Shown: positions 1 to 9,438 of the stretch, one piece after another
How the letters are laid out: each line of letters opens with the position of its first letter
Position numbering within the stretch: position 1 is the first letter of the stretch
Assembly (NCBI RefSeq): GCF_902859725.1
Contig: NZ_CADIJP010000009.1
Span: 1-64,000, forward strand
Source of the DNA: Achromobacter mucicolens
Lineage (GTDB): Bacteria > Pseudomonadota > Gammaproteobacteria > Burkholderiales > Burkholderiaceae_B
Direction: 5' to 3'
Length of the DNA: 64,000 bases
Program-made: the position numbers and the translations under genes
Notes under the pieces: generated by a model
Told to the model about the DNA's origin: nothing
Database searches by the model: none
What the model saw: the letters and a program-made list of their open reading frames with translations, nothing else

Positions 1-732
1 GACCGCGCGCCGACCTCCGCGCCCGCTGCCGCGCCGCTCGCTGGCCGGCCAGCCGCGCGCCGCGTGCCCCACACCGGCATGCGCCGCGCCATTGCACGGC
101 GCCTCACCGAAAGCAAGCAGCACGTGCCGCACTTCTACCTGACGGTCGACTGCCGCATGGACGCGCTGCTGGCCCTGCGCGCGCAGGCCAACCAAGGCGG
201 CGCGGTCAAGCTGTCGGTCAACGACTTCATCGTGCGCGCCGCCGCGCTGGCGCTGCGCGAGGTGCCCGAGGTCAACGCGTCCTGGCACGACGATGACATC
301 GAGTACCACGCCGGCGCAGACGTCTCGGTGGCGGTGGCCACCGATGGCGGCCTGGTGACGCCCATCGTGCGCGATGCCGACGTCAAGCCGCTCTCCGCCA
401 TCTCGGGCGAGATCGCCGAGCTAGCCGGGCGCGCCAAGGTCAACCGCCTGAAGCCCGAGGAGTTCACGGGCGGCTCGCTGACCGTCAGCAACCTGGGCAT
501 GTACGGCATCAGCCAGTTCGCCGCCATCATCAACCCGCCGCAGGCCGCCATCCTGGCCGTGGGCGCGGCCGAACGCCGCCCGGTGGTCGACGCCGAGGGT
601 CAACTCGCCGCCGCCAACATGATGACGGTGACGCTATCGGCGGACCATCGCGTCGTGGATGGCGCGGTCGGCGCACGCTGGCTCGCGGCCTTCCGCGCGC
701 TGATCGAAAACCCCGTGCGCATCCTGCTGTGA
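1..732 (+). CDS. Dihydrolipoamide acyltransferase (E2) of a 2-oxoacid dehydrogenase complex, 3' part
   Basis: The reading frame is open from base 1, so the gene starts upstream; 243 residues are visible. They begin in an Ala/Pro-rich linker and then enter the acyltransferase catalytic domain (VPHTGMRRAIARR). The catalytic motif SADHRVVDG lies near the C-terminus, with the active-site His and Asp. E2 transfers the acyl group from lipoamide to CoA and forms the core of the complex. The lipoyl domains and the E1 genes must lie to the left. The stop is 8 bp before the E3 start, so the two are one operon. The 2-oxo substrate (pyruvate, acetoin or branched-chain) cannot be decided from this fragment; I favour a pyruvate or acetoin type. 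Confidence 0.93.
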   Translation, partial: DRAPTSAPAAAPLAGRPAARRVPHTGMRRAIARRLTESKQHVPHFYLTVDCRMDALLALRAQANQGGAVKLSVNDFIVRAAALALREVPEVNASWHDDDIEYHAGADVSVAVATDGGLVTPIVRDADVKPLSAISGEIAELAGRAKVNRLKPEEFTGGSLTVSNLGMYGISQFAAIINPPQAAILAVGAAERRPVVDAEGQLAAANMMTVTLSADHRVVDGAVGARWLAAFRALIENPVRILL

Positions 733-740
733 GCCCCGCC

Positions 741-2138
741 ATGACGAAGACGAGTTTTGACCTGGTGGTGGTGGGCGGCGGACCCGGCGGCTACGTGGCC
801 GCGATCCGCGGCGCGCAGTTGGGCATGTCGGTCGCGCTGGTCGAGCGCGCCGAAATGGGCGGCATCTGCCTGAACTGGGGCTGCATTCCCACCAAGGCGC
901 TGCTGCATAGCGCCACCGTGCTGCGCACCTGCCGCGAGGCCGCGCATTACGGCGTGACGGGCGCGGGCGAGGCCCGGCCCGATCTGGCCGCCATGGTCGC
1001 CCGGTCGCGCAAGGTCGCCGGCCGGCTGGGCCAGGGTGTCGCGCACCTGATGAAGAAGAACGGGGTGACGGTGTTTGCCGCCAGCGCCCGGCTTGCCGGG
1101 TCCGGCAAGCTGGCGCTGGACAACGGCGCCACGCTGTCGGCCAAGCACATCATCCTGGCCACCGGCGCACGCGCCCGCGAGTTGCCGGCGCTGCCCGTGG
1201 GCGAACGCATCTGGGCCTACCGGCAGGCACTGGTTGCCGACGCGATCCCGGCATCGCTGCTGGTGGTGGGCGCGGGCGCCATCGGCGCCGAGTTCGCCAG
1301 CTTCTATCGCGCAGTGGGGGCCGAGGTCACGCTGATCGACATGACGCCGGAGATCCTGCCGCAGGAAGACGCCGAGATTTCGCAGTTGGCGCGCAAGGCC
1401 TTCGACAAGCAAGGCATCCGCGTCCTGACCCGCTGCGCGGTGACGGCCTCGTCGACCACCGCCGACGGCGTCAAGGTCACGCTGGAGCAAGAAGGCAGAA
1501 AGATCGAACAGACGTTCGACCGCGTCATCGTCGCCGCCGGCATTGTCGGCAACGTCGAGAATCTTGGCCTGGAAAAGACGCGCGTCAAAGTCGAAAAAAC
1601 GCACATCGTCACCGACGGCCTGTGCCGCACCGGCGAGCCGGGCGTCTACGCGATCGGCGACGTGGCCGGCGCGCCGTGGCTTGCCCACAAGGCCAGCCAC
1701 GAAGCCGTGCTGTGCGTGGAAGCCATCGCCGGCCTGCCCGTGCACGCCATCGACCCACTGCGCATTCCCGCCTGCACCTACTCCTACCCACAGGTCGCCA
1801 GCATCGGCATGACCGAAGCCCGCGCGCGCGAACACGCCGCCCGACACGGCGGCGACATTCGCGTTGGCAAATTCACCTTCGCCGGCAACGGCAAGGCGAT
1901 TGCGATGGGAGAGGACCAGGGACTCGTCAAGACAGTCTTCGACGCCAAATCGGGCGAACTGCTGGGCGCGCACATCATCCACCCCGAGGCGTCCGAGCTG
2001 ATTACCGGCTATGGCGTGGCGGCCTCGTTGGAAGCCACCGAAGAGGACTTGATGCACACCGTGTTTGCGCATCCGACGCTATCGGAAACGCTGCACGAAT
2101 CGGTGCTGGCGGCATTTGGACGGGCGCTGCACGCGTAG
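741..2138 (+). CDS. lpdA: Dihydrolipoyl dehydrogenase (E3)
   Basis: A 465-residue flavoprotein that reoxidises dihydrolipoamide with NAD+. The N-terminal FAD dinucleotide fold is GGGPGG at residues 12-17. The redox-active disulfide is Cys43/Cys48 in GICLNWGCIP, and a second NAD-binding GAGAIGAEF fold lies near residue 180. The C-terminal His444-Pro-Thr-Leu-Ser-Glu449 is the catalytic dyad contributed across the dimer. I chose the ATG at 741; a GTG at 729 overlapping the E2 stop would add four residues. It is the last gene of the complex operon. Length and all key residues are normal for the family. Confidence 0.96.
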   Translation: MTKTSFDLVVVGGGPGGYVAAIRGAQLGMSVALVERAEMGGICLNWGCIPTKALLHSATVLRTCREAAHYGVTGAGEARPDLAAMVARSRKVAGRLGQGVAHLMKKNGVTVFAASARLAGSGKLALDNGATLSAKHIILATGARARELPALPVGERIWAYRQALVADAIPASLLVVGAGAIGAEFASFYRAVGAEVTLIDMTPEILPQEDAEISQLARKAFDKQGIRVLTRCAVTASSTTADGVKVTLEQEGRKIEQTFDRVIVAAGIVGNVENLGLEKTRVKVEKTHIVTDGLCRTGEPGVYAIGDVAGAPWLAHKASHEAVLCVEAIAGLPVHAIDPLRIPACTYSYPQVASIGMTEARAREHAARHGGDIRVGKFTFAGNGKAIAMGEDQGLVKTVFDAKSGELLGAHIIHPEASELITGYGVAASLEATEEDLMHTVFAHPTLSETLHESVLAAFGRALHA

Positions 2139-2171
2139 CCAATGACGGTGTCTGAGCCCTCGTGAGACAGG

Positions 2172-2209
2172 CGACATGCCGAGAACATGTCGGGCGGGTG
2201 TCAGACACC
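2172..2209. repeat. Hairpin plus GGTGTCAGACACC palindrome after lpdA
   Basis: Two inverted repeats lie in the 79-bp gap between the convergent lpdA and LysR genes. The first has CGACATG arms (2172-2178 and 2186-2192) around a 7-nt loop. The second is the 13-mer GGTGTCAGACACC at 2197-2209. There is no T-tract, so this is not a clear intrinsic terminator. The 13-mer recurs in other gaps of the window. Confidence 0.6.
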
Positions 2210-2217
2210 TGCGCGCG

Positions 2218-3099
2218 TCAAATCCGGCCCGCGTAGAAATCCAGGAAGCACGCAATGCGCCGCGATAGCTGCGTATTGCGGTGATACACCGCGTGCATCG
2301 GTTGCAGGTAATCGGTGTATTCGCTTTCCAGCACCTTCACCAGCCGCCCGGCCGCGATATCTTCGCGCACGACGAAGTCCGACAGGCAGGCGATGCCCAC
2401 GCCGCGCAGCGCCAGTTGACGCTGTGTCTCGCCACTGGAAGTCGCCAGCGTCGGCGTCGCCTGAAAGCTCGAACCGCCCGCATGGCGCAGCGGCCAGAGG
2501 TTCAGGCTTTCCGGCTGGGTAAAGCCCAGCAATTCGTGGTCCGCCAGATCCTCCACCGTGCGCGGCGCGCCACGCCGGGCGATGTAATCGGGACTGGCCA
2601 TTATCCAGCGCGGCGACGGCCGCAGCGCGCGGGCATGCAGCGTGGAATCGGTCAGCGGCCCCATGCGCAGCGCGACATCGGTGCGATGCTCCATCAGGTC
2701 CACGATGCGGTCGTTGCTGGTGAGTTCCAGCGATATCTCCGGATACGCGCGCCGGAACTCGGCCACGTGCGGCACCACGCAATGCAGCATCACCGGCACC
2801 GACGCGTCAACGCGCAATCGCCCGGCCGGCCGCTGGTGCACCATGCGCATGCACTCCTCGGCCTCTTCAAGCGCCGCCACGATCTGCCGCGCCTTCGGCA
2901 GAAAATTCCGCCCCTCTTCGGTCAGCTCCATGCGGCGCGTGGTCCGGTTCAGCAGCGTGACGCCCAGGTCTTCCTCCAGCCGCTGCAACCCCCGGCTGAC
3001 GCCGGATGCGGTCTGGCCCAGCATTTCGGCGGCGGCGCTAAGGGAGCCGGCGTCGACCACGCCGAGGAACAGACGCAAAGCTTCGGAGTTCAGGGACAT
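2218..3099 (-). CDS. LysR-family transcriptional regulator
   Basis: 293 residues. The N-terminal winged helix-turn-helix (about residues 5-65, with AAAEMLGQTASGVSRGLQRL) is followed by a periplasmic-binding-protein-like effector domain (about 90-290). The body resembles the LysR subgroup often annotated CrgA-like, seen in RTTRRMELTEEG and the AGRLRVDASVP domain entry. No divergent gene adjoins it: upstream on the same strand lies ilvD, separated by a strong terminator, so its target is not evident from context. It is probably transcribed from its own promoter in 3100-3250. The effector is unknown. Confidence 0.9.
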   Translation of the reverse strand: MSLNSEALRLFLGVVDAGSLSAAAEMLGQTASGVSRGLQRLEEDLGVTLLNRTTRRMELTEEGRNFLPKARQIVAALEEAEECMRMVHQRPAGRLRVDASVPVMLHCVVPHVAEFRRAYPEISLELTSNDRIVDLMEHRTDVALRMGPLTDSTLHARALRPSPRWIMASPDYIARRGAPRTVEDLADHELLGFTQPESLNLWPLRHAGGSSFQATPTLATSSGETQRQLALRGVGIACLSDFVVREDIAAGRLVKVLESEYTDYLQPMHAVYHRNTQLSRRIACFLDFYAGRI

Positions 3100-3249
3100 T
3101 TATTGCGCTCCGGTTGAGGGTTGCTGGATTTTATCGGGACGATTGCCGGGATTTATAGCCAAGCGACGCCCAATCCACGATCTACAGGCGAGGGGCTGTA
3201 TTTCCGGTTTACAAACCACAGCCTGTAAACCGAGCAAACCCGCGGGGCG

Positions 3250-3276
3250 AAAAAAAGCGGCGCCCGAAGCGCCGCC
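3250..3276 (-). terminator. Rho-independent terminator of ilvD
   Basis: On the minus strand a 7-bp GCGGCGC/GCGCCGC stem with a TTCGG loop is followed by seven T residues. It lies 26 bp beyond the ilvD stop and separates ilvD from the downstream LysR gene. Confidence 0.9.
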
Positions 3277-3302
3277 TTTCTCAGCAACCGACCATCAACC
3301 GA

Positions 3303-5171
3303 TCAGCGCTTGCCCTTGAGCTTGAGCTGCGACAGATCGCGCACCGCGCCGCGGTCGGCCGACGTGGCCAGCGCGGCATAGGCCTGCAGCGCCTGCGAGA
3401 CCACGCGTTCGCGGCCCACCGGCTCCCAGCCGTCGGCGCGCGCATCCATTGCGGCGCGGCGGCGGGCCAGCTCGTCATCGGCGACCGCCAGGTGGATCTT
3501 GCGGTTGGGGATGTCGATCTCGATCGTGTCGCCTTCTTCGACCAGGCCGATAGTGCCGCCTTCGGCCGCTTCCGGCGAGGCGTGGCCGATCACCAGACCG
3601 GACGAGCCGCCCGAGAAACGGCCGTCGGTAAAGAGCGCGCAGGTCTTACCCAGGCCCTTGGACTTCAGGTAGGACGTGGGATACAGCATTTCCTGCATGC
3701 CGGGGCCGCCCTTGGGGCCTTCGTAGCGGATCACCACCACGTCGCCCGCGACGACCTTGTCGCCCAGGATGCCTTCAACGGCGTCGTCCTGGCTTTCGAA
3801 GACGCGCGCACGGCCCGTGAAGACCCACTGCGACTCGTCCACGCCGGCCGTCTTCACGATGCAACCCTTTTCCGCCAGGTTGCCGTACAGCACGGCCAGA
3901 CCGCCGTCCTTGGAGTAGGCGTTTTCCTTGCTGCGGATGCAGCCCGTCTTGCGGTCGGTGTCCAGCGTCAGGAACGTGGCGTCCTGGCTGAAGGCGACCG
4001 TGGTCGGGATGCCGCCGGGCGCCGCGCGGTAGAACTTCTTGGCTTCTTCGCTTGCGTTGCCGGCCACGTCCCATTGCTGGATGGCGTTGCCCAGCGTGCC
4101 GCTGTGCACGTTGCCGCAGGACAGGTCCAGCAGATCGGCGCGCGCCAGTTCACCCAGGATGCCCAGGATGCCGCCAGCGCGGTGCACGTCTTCGATGTGG
4201 TACTTGTCGGTGGCGGGCGCCGCCTTGCACAGGCACGGCACCTTGCGCGAGATGCGGTCGATGTCGGCCATCGTGAAGTCCACGCCGGCTTCCTGCGCGG
4301 CGGCCAGCAAGTGCAGCACGGTGTTGGTCGAACCGCCCATCGCCACGTCCAGCGCCATCGCGTTCTGGAACGCGCTCTTGGTGGCAATGTTGCGCGGCAG
4401 GACGGATTCGTCTTCTTCGACGTAGTAGCGGCGGCACAGGTCAACGACCAGACGGCCAGCCTGCTCGAACAACCCCTTGCGCCAGGCGTGCGTGGCGACG
4501 ATGGTGCCGTTGCCCGGCAGCGCCAGGCCGATGGCTTCGGTCAGGCAGTTCATCGAGTTGGCGGTGAACATGCCGGAACAGGAGCCGCAGGTGGGGCAGG
4601 CGCTGCGCTCGACTTCGGCGACTTCCGCGTCCGACACGTTGGGATCGGCGGCCTTGATCATGGCGTCGACCAGGTCGATCTTGGCGATGACCTTGCCGTC
4701 GGTGGGCGACTTGACCTTGCCCGCTTCCATCGGGCCGCCGGACACGAACACGACCGGGATGTTCAGGCGCATCGCGGCCATCAGCATCCCCGGGGTGATC
4801 TTGTCGCAGTTCGAGATGCAGACCATGGCGTCGGCGCAGTGCGCGTTGACCATGTATTCCACCGAGTCCGCGATGAGTTCGCGCGACGGCAGCGAATACA
4901 GCATGCCGCCGTGCCCCATGGCGATGCCGTCGTCCACGGCGATGGTGTTGAATTCCTTGGCGACGCCGCCGGCGGCTTCGATTTCCTTGGCCACCAGCGC
5001 GCCCAGGTCGCGCAGGTGCACGTGGCCGGGGACGAACTGCGTGAACGAGTTCACCACGGCGATGATCGGCTTGCCGAAGTCGCCATCCTTCATGCCGGTG
5101 GCGCGCCACAAGGCGCGGGCGCCGGCCATGTTGCGGCCGTGGGTCGAAGTGCGGGAGCGGTAGTGCGGCAT
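3303..5171 (-). CDS. ilvD: Dihydroxy-acid dehydratase
   Basis: 622 residues. It dehydrates 2,3-dihydroxy-isovalerate and 2,3-dihydroxy-3-methylvalerate to the keto acids of valine and isoleucine. The start [19 protein letters not shown] matches the family N-terminus; an in-frame upstream extension to 5390 is rejected as Arg/Pro-rich translation of leader DNA. Iron-sulfur ligands are in [10 protein letters not shown] (Cys122) and CPTCGSCSG (Cys192-198). The position where [2Fe-2S] enzymes carry a Cys reads FVPGHVHL, which points to the oxygen-sensitive E. coli-like [4Fe-4S] class. The gene is monocistronic with its own terminator; the other ilv genes are not nearby. Confidence 0.97.
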   Translation of the reverse strand: MPHYRSRTSTHGRNMAGARALWRATGMKDGDFGKPIIAVVNSFTQFVPGHVHLRDLGALVAKEIEAAGGVAKEFNTIAVDDGIAMGHGGMLYSLPSRELIADSVEYMVNAHCADAMVCISNCDKITPGMLMAAMRLNIPVVFVSGGPMEAGKVKSPTDGKVIAKIDLVDAMIKAADPNVSDAEVAEVERSACPTCGSCSGMFTANSMNCLTEAIGLALPGNGTIVATHAWRKGLFEQAGRLVVDLCRRYYVEEDESVLPRNIATKSAFQNAMALDVAMGGSTNTVLHLLAAAQEAGVDFTMADIDRISRKVPCLCKAAPATDKYHIEDVHRAGGILGILGELARADLLDLSCGNVHSGTLGNAIQQWDVAGNASEEAKKFYRAAPGGIPTTVAFSQDATFLTLDTDRKTGCIRSKENAYSKDGGLAVLYGNLAEKGCIVKTAGVDESQWVFTGRARVFESQDDAVEGILGDKVVAGDVVVIRYEGPKGGPGMQEMLYPTSYLKSKGLGKTCALFTDGRFSGGSSGLVIGHASPEAAEGGTIGLVEEGDTIEIDIPNRKIHLAVADDELARRRAAMDARADGWEPVGRERVVSQALQAYAALATSADRGAVRDLSQLKLKGKR

Positions 5172-5277
5172 GATCTGTCTCAGGCTGTAGCTGTTAGCGT
5201 GGGCGGCAAAACGGTAAATAATACGCTGGTTCCGCCCCCGGCCGCCCCGCGGCCGTGCTGAAACGGACACGCGGCCG

Positions 5278-6087
5278 TCAGGCGGACGCCACGCTGCGCG
5301 CCGCAAAGGCGCTGGGCGACTCCCCCAGCGCCTTGCGGAACATGGCCGCAAACGCGCTGGGGCTTTCGTACCCCAGGTCCAGCGCCACATCCAGCACCCG
5401 ATCGCCCCGCGCCAGCCGCTCCATCGCCGCCAGCAGCCGCGCCTGCTGGCGCCAGCGGCCGAACGTCATGCCCGTATGCCGCAGGAAAAGCCGATGCACC
5501 GTCTTGGGATCCACCCCCAACGCCCGCGCCCAATCGGCCGCCCCGTCCTGACGTTCCGGATGCCGCACGATGGCCCGGCAGATCCGGGCAAGGCGCGCCT
5601 CCGTCGGCTGCGGCAGATGCAGCGGCAGCGCGGGCTCCTGGCGCAGCTCGTCCAGCAGCAGCAGCATCAGCCGGCCGTCGCGCGTGTCCGGCGCCCAGTC
5701 CAGCGGCACCTGGGCGGCTGCCGCCATCAACTCGCGCAGTAAAGGCGACACCGACAACACGCAGCACTGCGCGGGCAGATGCGCCGCCGCGCCGGGTTCC
5801 ACAAACACGGTGCGCATGCGCGGTTCGCCGCTCATGCGGATGCCGTGCGTCACCCACGCCGGCACCCACACGCCGCGCGTCGGCGGCACCACCCAGATGC
5901 CCGCGTCCGTATCCACCACCATCACGCCCGAAATCGCATAGACCAGCTGTCCGCGCCGGTGGCGATGGCGTTTGACGCGATGCCCGTCCGGGTAGTCCAC
6001 GGCCAGCCCGGCCACCGGACGGCGCGACGATTCATAGGGATAGAGGTCCAGGTCGGCCGGCGTGCGAAGCGCGGAGGATGCCGTCAT
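5278..6087 (-). CDS. AraC-family regulator with N-terminal cupin
   Basis: 269 residues. A cupin-like sensor (about 20-110, [14 protein letters not shown]) precedes the double helix-turn-helix AraC domain (about 165-265). The domain includes [21 protein letters not shown] and the second helix pair ending [21 protein letters not shown]. Its ATG overlaps the stop of the upstream LysR gene in ATGA (6084-6087), so the two are translationally coupled. NimR/YeaM-type members of this shape commonly control an efflux gene; here the MFS gene at 7670 is a candidate, which is inference. Confidence 0.9.
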   Translation of the reverse strand: MTASSALRTPADLDLYPYESSRRPVAGLAVDYPDGHRVKRHRHRRGQLVYAISGVMVVDTDAGIWVVPPTRGVWVPAWVTHGIRMSGEPRMRTVFVEPGAAAHLPAQCCVLSVSPLLRELMAAAAQVPLDWAPDTRDGRLMLLLLDELRQEPALPLHLPQPTEARLARICRAIVRHPERQDGAADWARALGVDPKTVHRLFLRHTGMTFGRWRQQARLLAAMERLARGDRVLDVALDLGYESPSAFAAMFRKALGESPSAFAARSVASA

Positions 6088-6983
6088 GGCGTATCCCCCC
6101 GCAGCGCCAGCAGCGCATCCTGCAGATGCCGCAGCCCGCGGCTGAGCGGCTTGTCGCGCCGCAGGACGATCGCCAGGTCTCGCGACAGGCGCGGCGTCAG
6201 CGAGCGTACCTCCAGCGCCTCGCGCCGGCCCGCGCCCGACACCGCCAGCCGCGGCAACACCGCGCAGCCCAGGCCCGCCCCCACGATCTCCTTCATCGCC
6301 TCCGTGCTGCCCAGTTCCATGATCGGCTTGGCTGCCACGCCCGCCGCCCCGAACCAGTCGTCCACCAGGCGCCGCGTGCGCGCGCCCGGCTCGAACAGCA
6401 CCAGCGGCATCCGCGCCAACGCCTGCGGCGTCACCGCCTCGGGAATGGCGGCGGCATCGCGCGCCGGAAAGATCGCCACGAATTCGTCCTCCATCAACGG
6501 CGTCGCCTGGAACATGCGGCCCGGCGCGGGCAGCGTGATCAACACGATATCCAGCGTATTGGCCTCCAGCCCGCGCAGCATGTCCGCCGTGTTGCCCGTG
6601 CTGGCCACGACGTCCAGCGCCGGAAACCGCTGGCGCAGATCCGCCAGCACCGGCGGCAGCAGATAGGTGCACGCCGTGGCGCCCGTGCCCAGCCGGATCC
6701 GCCCCGACACCTGCGACGCATGGGCGCTCATTGCCTGCTCGGCCTGCGCAATCGCGCCGTCGATCACGCGGATGTGCGCCAGCAGCTCCCGCCCCGCCGC
6801 CGTCGGCCCCGCGCGCCGCCCCACGCGCTCGACCAGCTTCAGGCCGAAGCGCCGCTCCAACTGCCGGATCTGCAGGCTGACCGCCGGCTGCGTCACGCCC
6901 CCGCGCTCGGCGGCGGCGGAAAAACTGCCCAGTTCGATGACCTGCGCAAACGTGCGCAGGTGGTCCAGATTCAAGCCGCGCAT
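6084..6983 (-). CDS. LysR-family transcriptional regulator
   Basis: 299 residues. A LysR helix-turn-helix occupies about residues 1-62 (GSFSAAAERGGVTQPAVSLQ) and is followed by the effector-binding domain. It is the first gene of a two-regulator operon with the AraC gene, with an ATGA overlap. It is divergent from the acetyltransferase/MFS pair at 7128. The 144-bp gap between them holds a TTATGA-AAA-TCATAA dyad at 7004-7018, placed for autoregulation and control of the divergent pair. Effector and targets are inferred from position only. Confidence 0.92.
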   Translation of the reverse strand: MRGLNLDHLRTFAQVIELGSFSAAAERGGVTQPAVSLQIRQLERRFGLKLVERVGRRAGPTAAGRELLAHIRVIDGAIAQAEQAMSAHASQVSGRIRLGTGATACTYLLPPVLADLRQRFPALDVVASTGNTADMLRGLEANTLDIVLITLPAPGRMFQATPLMEDEFVAIFPARDAAAIPEAVTPQALARMPLVLFEPGARTRRLVDDWFGAAGVAAKPIMELGSTEAMKEIVGAGLGCAVLPRLAVSGAGRREALEVRSLTPRLSRDLAIVLRRDKPLSRGLRHLQDALLALRGDTP

Positions 6984-7003
6984 GGCTCACACCAAAGTTT
7001 TAC

Positions 7004-7018
7004 TTATGAAAATCATAA
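7004..7018. promoter_or_regulatory. Putative LysR operator
   Basis: The perfect dyad TTATGAAAATCATAA sits in an AT-rich patch 20 bp upstream of the LysR start. It lies inside a partly repeated sequence: ACCAAAG occurs at both ends of the patch (6990s and 7022), and GGCTCACAC occurs near 6984 and 7049. The form fits a LysR recognition site; which regulator uses it is inference. Confidence 0.5.
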
Positions 7019-7127
7019 TAGACCAAAGCTTTATTAATGCATGACCTTGGCTCACACTGGCGTTTTCATTGCCCATCCTTGCGGCTCCTTGCGCACCTGA
7101 TCGCCCCCTAAATCTCCGGCCATTTCC

Positions 7128-7673
7128 ATGTCGCCCCATTCGCCCACCGTCCTCATCCGCGACAGCGCGGAAGCCGATCTGCCCGCCATCAAGACCATCT
7201 ATGCGCACCACGTGCAGCACGGCACCGCCTCGTTCGAGCTCGATCCACCCTCCATCGCCGAAATGCGCCAGCGCCGCGCCGGCGTCCTGGAAAAGGAAAT
7301 GCCCTACCTCGTGGCCGAGATCAACGGCGAAGTCGTCGGCTACGCCTACGTCACGCCCTACCGCCCGCGCCCCGCGTACCGGCACACCGTCGAGGACTCC
7401 GTCTACGTCAAGGCCGGCCGCGCCGGACTGGGCATCGGCGGCAAGCTGCTCGCCGCCCTGATCGAACGCTGCACCGCCGCCGGCTGGCGCCAGATGCTGG
7501 CTGTCGTGGGCGACAGCCGCAACGCCGCCTCGCTCGCCCTGCACGCCAGCCAGGGCTTTCACCCCGTCGGCACCCTGCGCTCCGTCGGCCACAAGCACGG
7601 CGAATGGCGTGACACCGTGCTCATGCAGCGCAGCCTGGGCGACGGCGACACCACGCCCCCGCAACGCCCATGA
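7128..7673 (+). CDS. GNAT N-acetyltransferase, phosphinothricin/methionine-sulfoximine type
   Basis: 181 residues with a single GNAT fold. The beginning (IRDSAEADLPAIKTIYAHHV), the central EDSVYVKAGRAGLGIGGKLL acetyl-CoA loop and VGDSRNAASLALHASQGF are typical of the Pat/Bar/YncA group. That group acetylates phosphinothricin, methionine sulfoximine or related amino-acid analogues. The acetyl-CoA motif reads RAGLGIG rather than the usual RGxGxG/A. The stop overlaps the start of the MFS gene by ATGA, so acetylation and transport are co-produced. The real substrate is unknown. Confidence 0.88.
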   Translation: MSPHSPTVLIRDSAEADLPAIKTIYAHHVQHGTASFELDPPSIAEMRQRRAGVLEKEMPYLVAEINGEVVGYAYVTPYRPRPAYRHTVEDSVYVKAGRAGLGIGGKLLAALIERCTAAGWRQMLAVVGDSRNAASLALHASQGFHPVGTLRSVGHKHGEWRDTVLMQRSLGDGDTTPPQRP

Positions 7674-8908
7674 TCCGCCCCCACGCCGTCATCTGCCTGG
7701 GGCTCACCCAGCTTGTCGGCTGGGGCGTCACCTTCTACCTCATCGGCGCCCTCGGCCCGGCCATGACCGCCGACCTGGGCTGGAACGCCGCCACCATCTA
7801 CGGCGGCTTCTCCGCCGCCATTGTCGTCATGGCCCTGGTATCGCCCGCCGCCGGCGCCGCCGTGGACCGATGGGGCGGCCACCGCGTCATGCCCGCCGGC
7901 GCCATGCTGTCCGCGCTGGGCTGCGCCCTGCTCGCCATCGCGCACTCCCACGCCCTCTACTTCGCGGCCTGGGCCACGCTGGGCGTCGGCATGCGCCTGT
8001 GCCTGTACGACGCCGCCTTCGCCGCCCTGGCCCGCGCCGCCGGCCCCGCCGCGCGCCGGCCCATGTCCCAGATCACCCTCTTCGGCGGCCTGGCATCCAC
8101 CGTCATGTGGCCCGTCGGCCACTTTCTTGCCGAATGGCTGGGCTGGCGCGGCGCCGCCTGGTGCTACGCCGCACTGGCGCTCGCCACCGTCCCCCTCTAC
8201 CTGGCCCTGCCCCGCCGCCGCTACACCGCCACCCGCACCGCCCCCGGCAACACCGCCGCCGCCCTGACCCGCACCGCCGCCGAACGCCGCCTGGCCGGCA
8301 CCCTGTACGCCTTCATGGCGATGCTGACCAACTTCCTGGCCGCCGGCAACGCCGCCCACCTCTTCTCCCTGCTGACCGGCCTGGGCCTGGCCACCGCCGC
8401 CGCCGTCAGCGTCGCCGCCCTATGGGGCATCGGCCAATTCGCCGCGCGCCTCGGCGACGTCCTCATCGGCGCCCGCCTGCATCCCCTGACCCTCAACCTG
8501 GCGGTGGGCCTCGCCCTCCCCCTGTGCTTCCTGCTCGCCCTCGTTCCCGGCGGCAACCTCTACATCACCGCCGCCTACACCCTGCTCTACGGCGCCTGCA
8601 ACGGCCTCATGACCATCACCCGCGGCACCTTGCCGCTGGCGCTCTTCGACTTCCGAAGCTACGGCGCCCTCGTCGGATCGCTGCTAATCCCAAGCTTCCT
8701 GCTGACCGCCGCCGCGCCGGTTGCGTATGCGTTCATCATCGACGCCCACGGCGCACGAGCAGCGATGGGCGCATCAGCGGCAATAGCCGCGATCATTGCG
8801 GCCGCGGCGGTCGTATTGAGATGGAAATTCATCGGGCGGGTGCGGGAAGACGAAAGGACAAAAGCCGTGGCTTGCGCTGCCGAACCGGCAGTGCGAAACA
8901 CCGTGTGA
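7670..8908 (+). CDS. Major facilitator superfamily transporter
   Basis: 412 residues with about 12 hydrophobic segments and a central break after LALPRRRYTATRTAP (about residue 180-190). The MFS loop signature appears as VDRWGGHRVMPAGA between helices 2 and 3. It starts inside the acetyltransferase stop codon (ATGA, 7670-7673) and is therefore coupled to it. Such pairs often export or import the compound modified by the enzyme, but no substrate can be read from the sequence. Codon use is extremely C-ended, like the surrounding genes. Confidence 0.88.
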   Translation: MIRPHAVICLGLTQLVGWGVTFYLIGALGPAMTADLGWNAATIYGGFSAAIVVMALVSPAAGAAVDRWGGHRVMPAGAMLSALGCALLAIAHSHALYFAAWATLGVGMRLCLYDAAFAALARAAGPAARRPMSQITLFGGLASTVMWPVGHFLAEWLGWRGAAWCYAALALATVPLYLALPRRRYTATRTAPGNTAAALTRTAAERRLAGTLYAFMAMLTNFLAAGNAAHLFSLLTGLGLATAAAVSVAALWGIGQFAARLGDVLIGARLHPLTLNLAVGLALPLCFLLALVPGGNLYITAAYTLLYGACNGLMTITRGTLPLALFDFRSYGALVGSLLIPSFLLTAAAPVAYAFIIDAHGARAAMGASAAIAAIIAAAAVVLRWKFIGRVREDERTKAVACAAEPAVRNTV

Positions 8909-8939
8909 GTGATGCGGGGAGCAAGGACGGTGTGACGAC

Positions 8940-9065
8940 GGTGTCAGACACCCATGAAGCGGCGAGGAAAAGCGGACCGCCTTCTCTGTAGGGTGTCAGA
9001 CACCAGGCAAGGTGCCTCGACGACGATGGAGGCGATACAGACACGCCCGGCCGCTGTCAGACACC
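8940..9065. repeat. Three GGTGTCAGACACC palindromes
   Basis: Perfect copies occur at 8940-8952 and 8992-9004, and a one-mismatch copy (GCTGTCAGACACC) at 9053-9065. The first two are 52 bp apart start to start, the same spacing as the pair at 14203/14255. They lie in the gap between the convergent MFS and queC genes, directly before the 350-bp repeat element. Confidence 0.75.
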
Positions 9066-9090
9066 CGGTGACGCGACACAGCACAACCAC

Positions 9091-9438
9091 GCGCGAAGCG
9101 TCATCACCAAACGCAAGACACCGCGTAAGCCCCGCCAGGCCGCCCGCGCGGCCGTCGTGGGGCGGGCAACGAAGGATGCTTCAACCCCGCACGACAGCAG
9201 GCAAGAACCTCAAGAACTCGATTCGCCCCAGCGCCCGCCAAGCTGAAACCACCAGAGCTCGGCGTGTCGTCGGCCTGGGGCGCGCGGGGCGTGTAGATGC
9301 GCCCGAGGGAATCTGAAGGCAGTCGCCGAAGGCCACAACGAAGATGACGAAGGGGGGGGCCGCCTAGGCCAGTCCGGAGCGAAGGCTCCGGACCGCAATC
9401 GTAGCCCCGCGCGCCCCAGGCCGACGACACGCCGGGCG
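9091..9438. repeat. 350-bp intergenic repeat element, copy A, with long inverted repeats
   Basis: Near-identical to 14318-14667. Its core is bounded by a perfect 31-bp inverted repeat (9260-9290 and 9404-9434) enclosing 113 bp. Within the core is an 8-G run (9352-9359) and an inner perfect hairpin of 9-bp arms GTCCGGAGC/GCTCCGGAC with a GAAG loop (9372-9393). No convincing gene is present: the minus-strand frame through it is Arg/Pro/Gly-rich and is forced by the repeat. It could be a mobile palindromic element or encode a structured RNA. Confidence 0.8.

Noticed and set aside
3492-5261. Long plus-strand reading frame opposite ilvD
   Set aside because: It is a shadow of the GC-rich ilvD gene, with Ala/Gly/His-rich low-complexity translation and no family pattern. 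ilvD itself has full motif support.
5172-5390. Longer IlvD N-terminus up to 5390
   Set aside because: The extra 73 residues are Arg/Pro-rich and not seen in the family; [12 protein letters not shown] is the conserved start.
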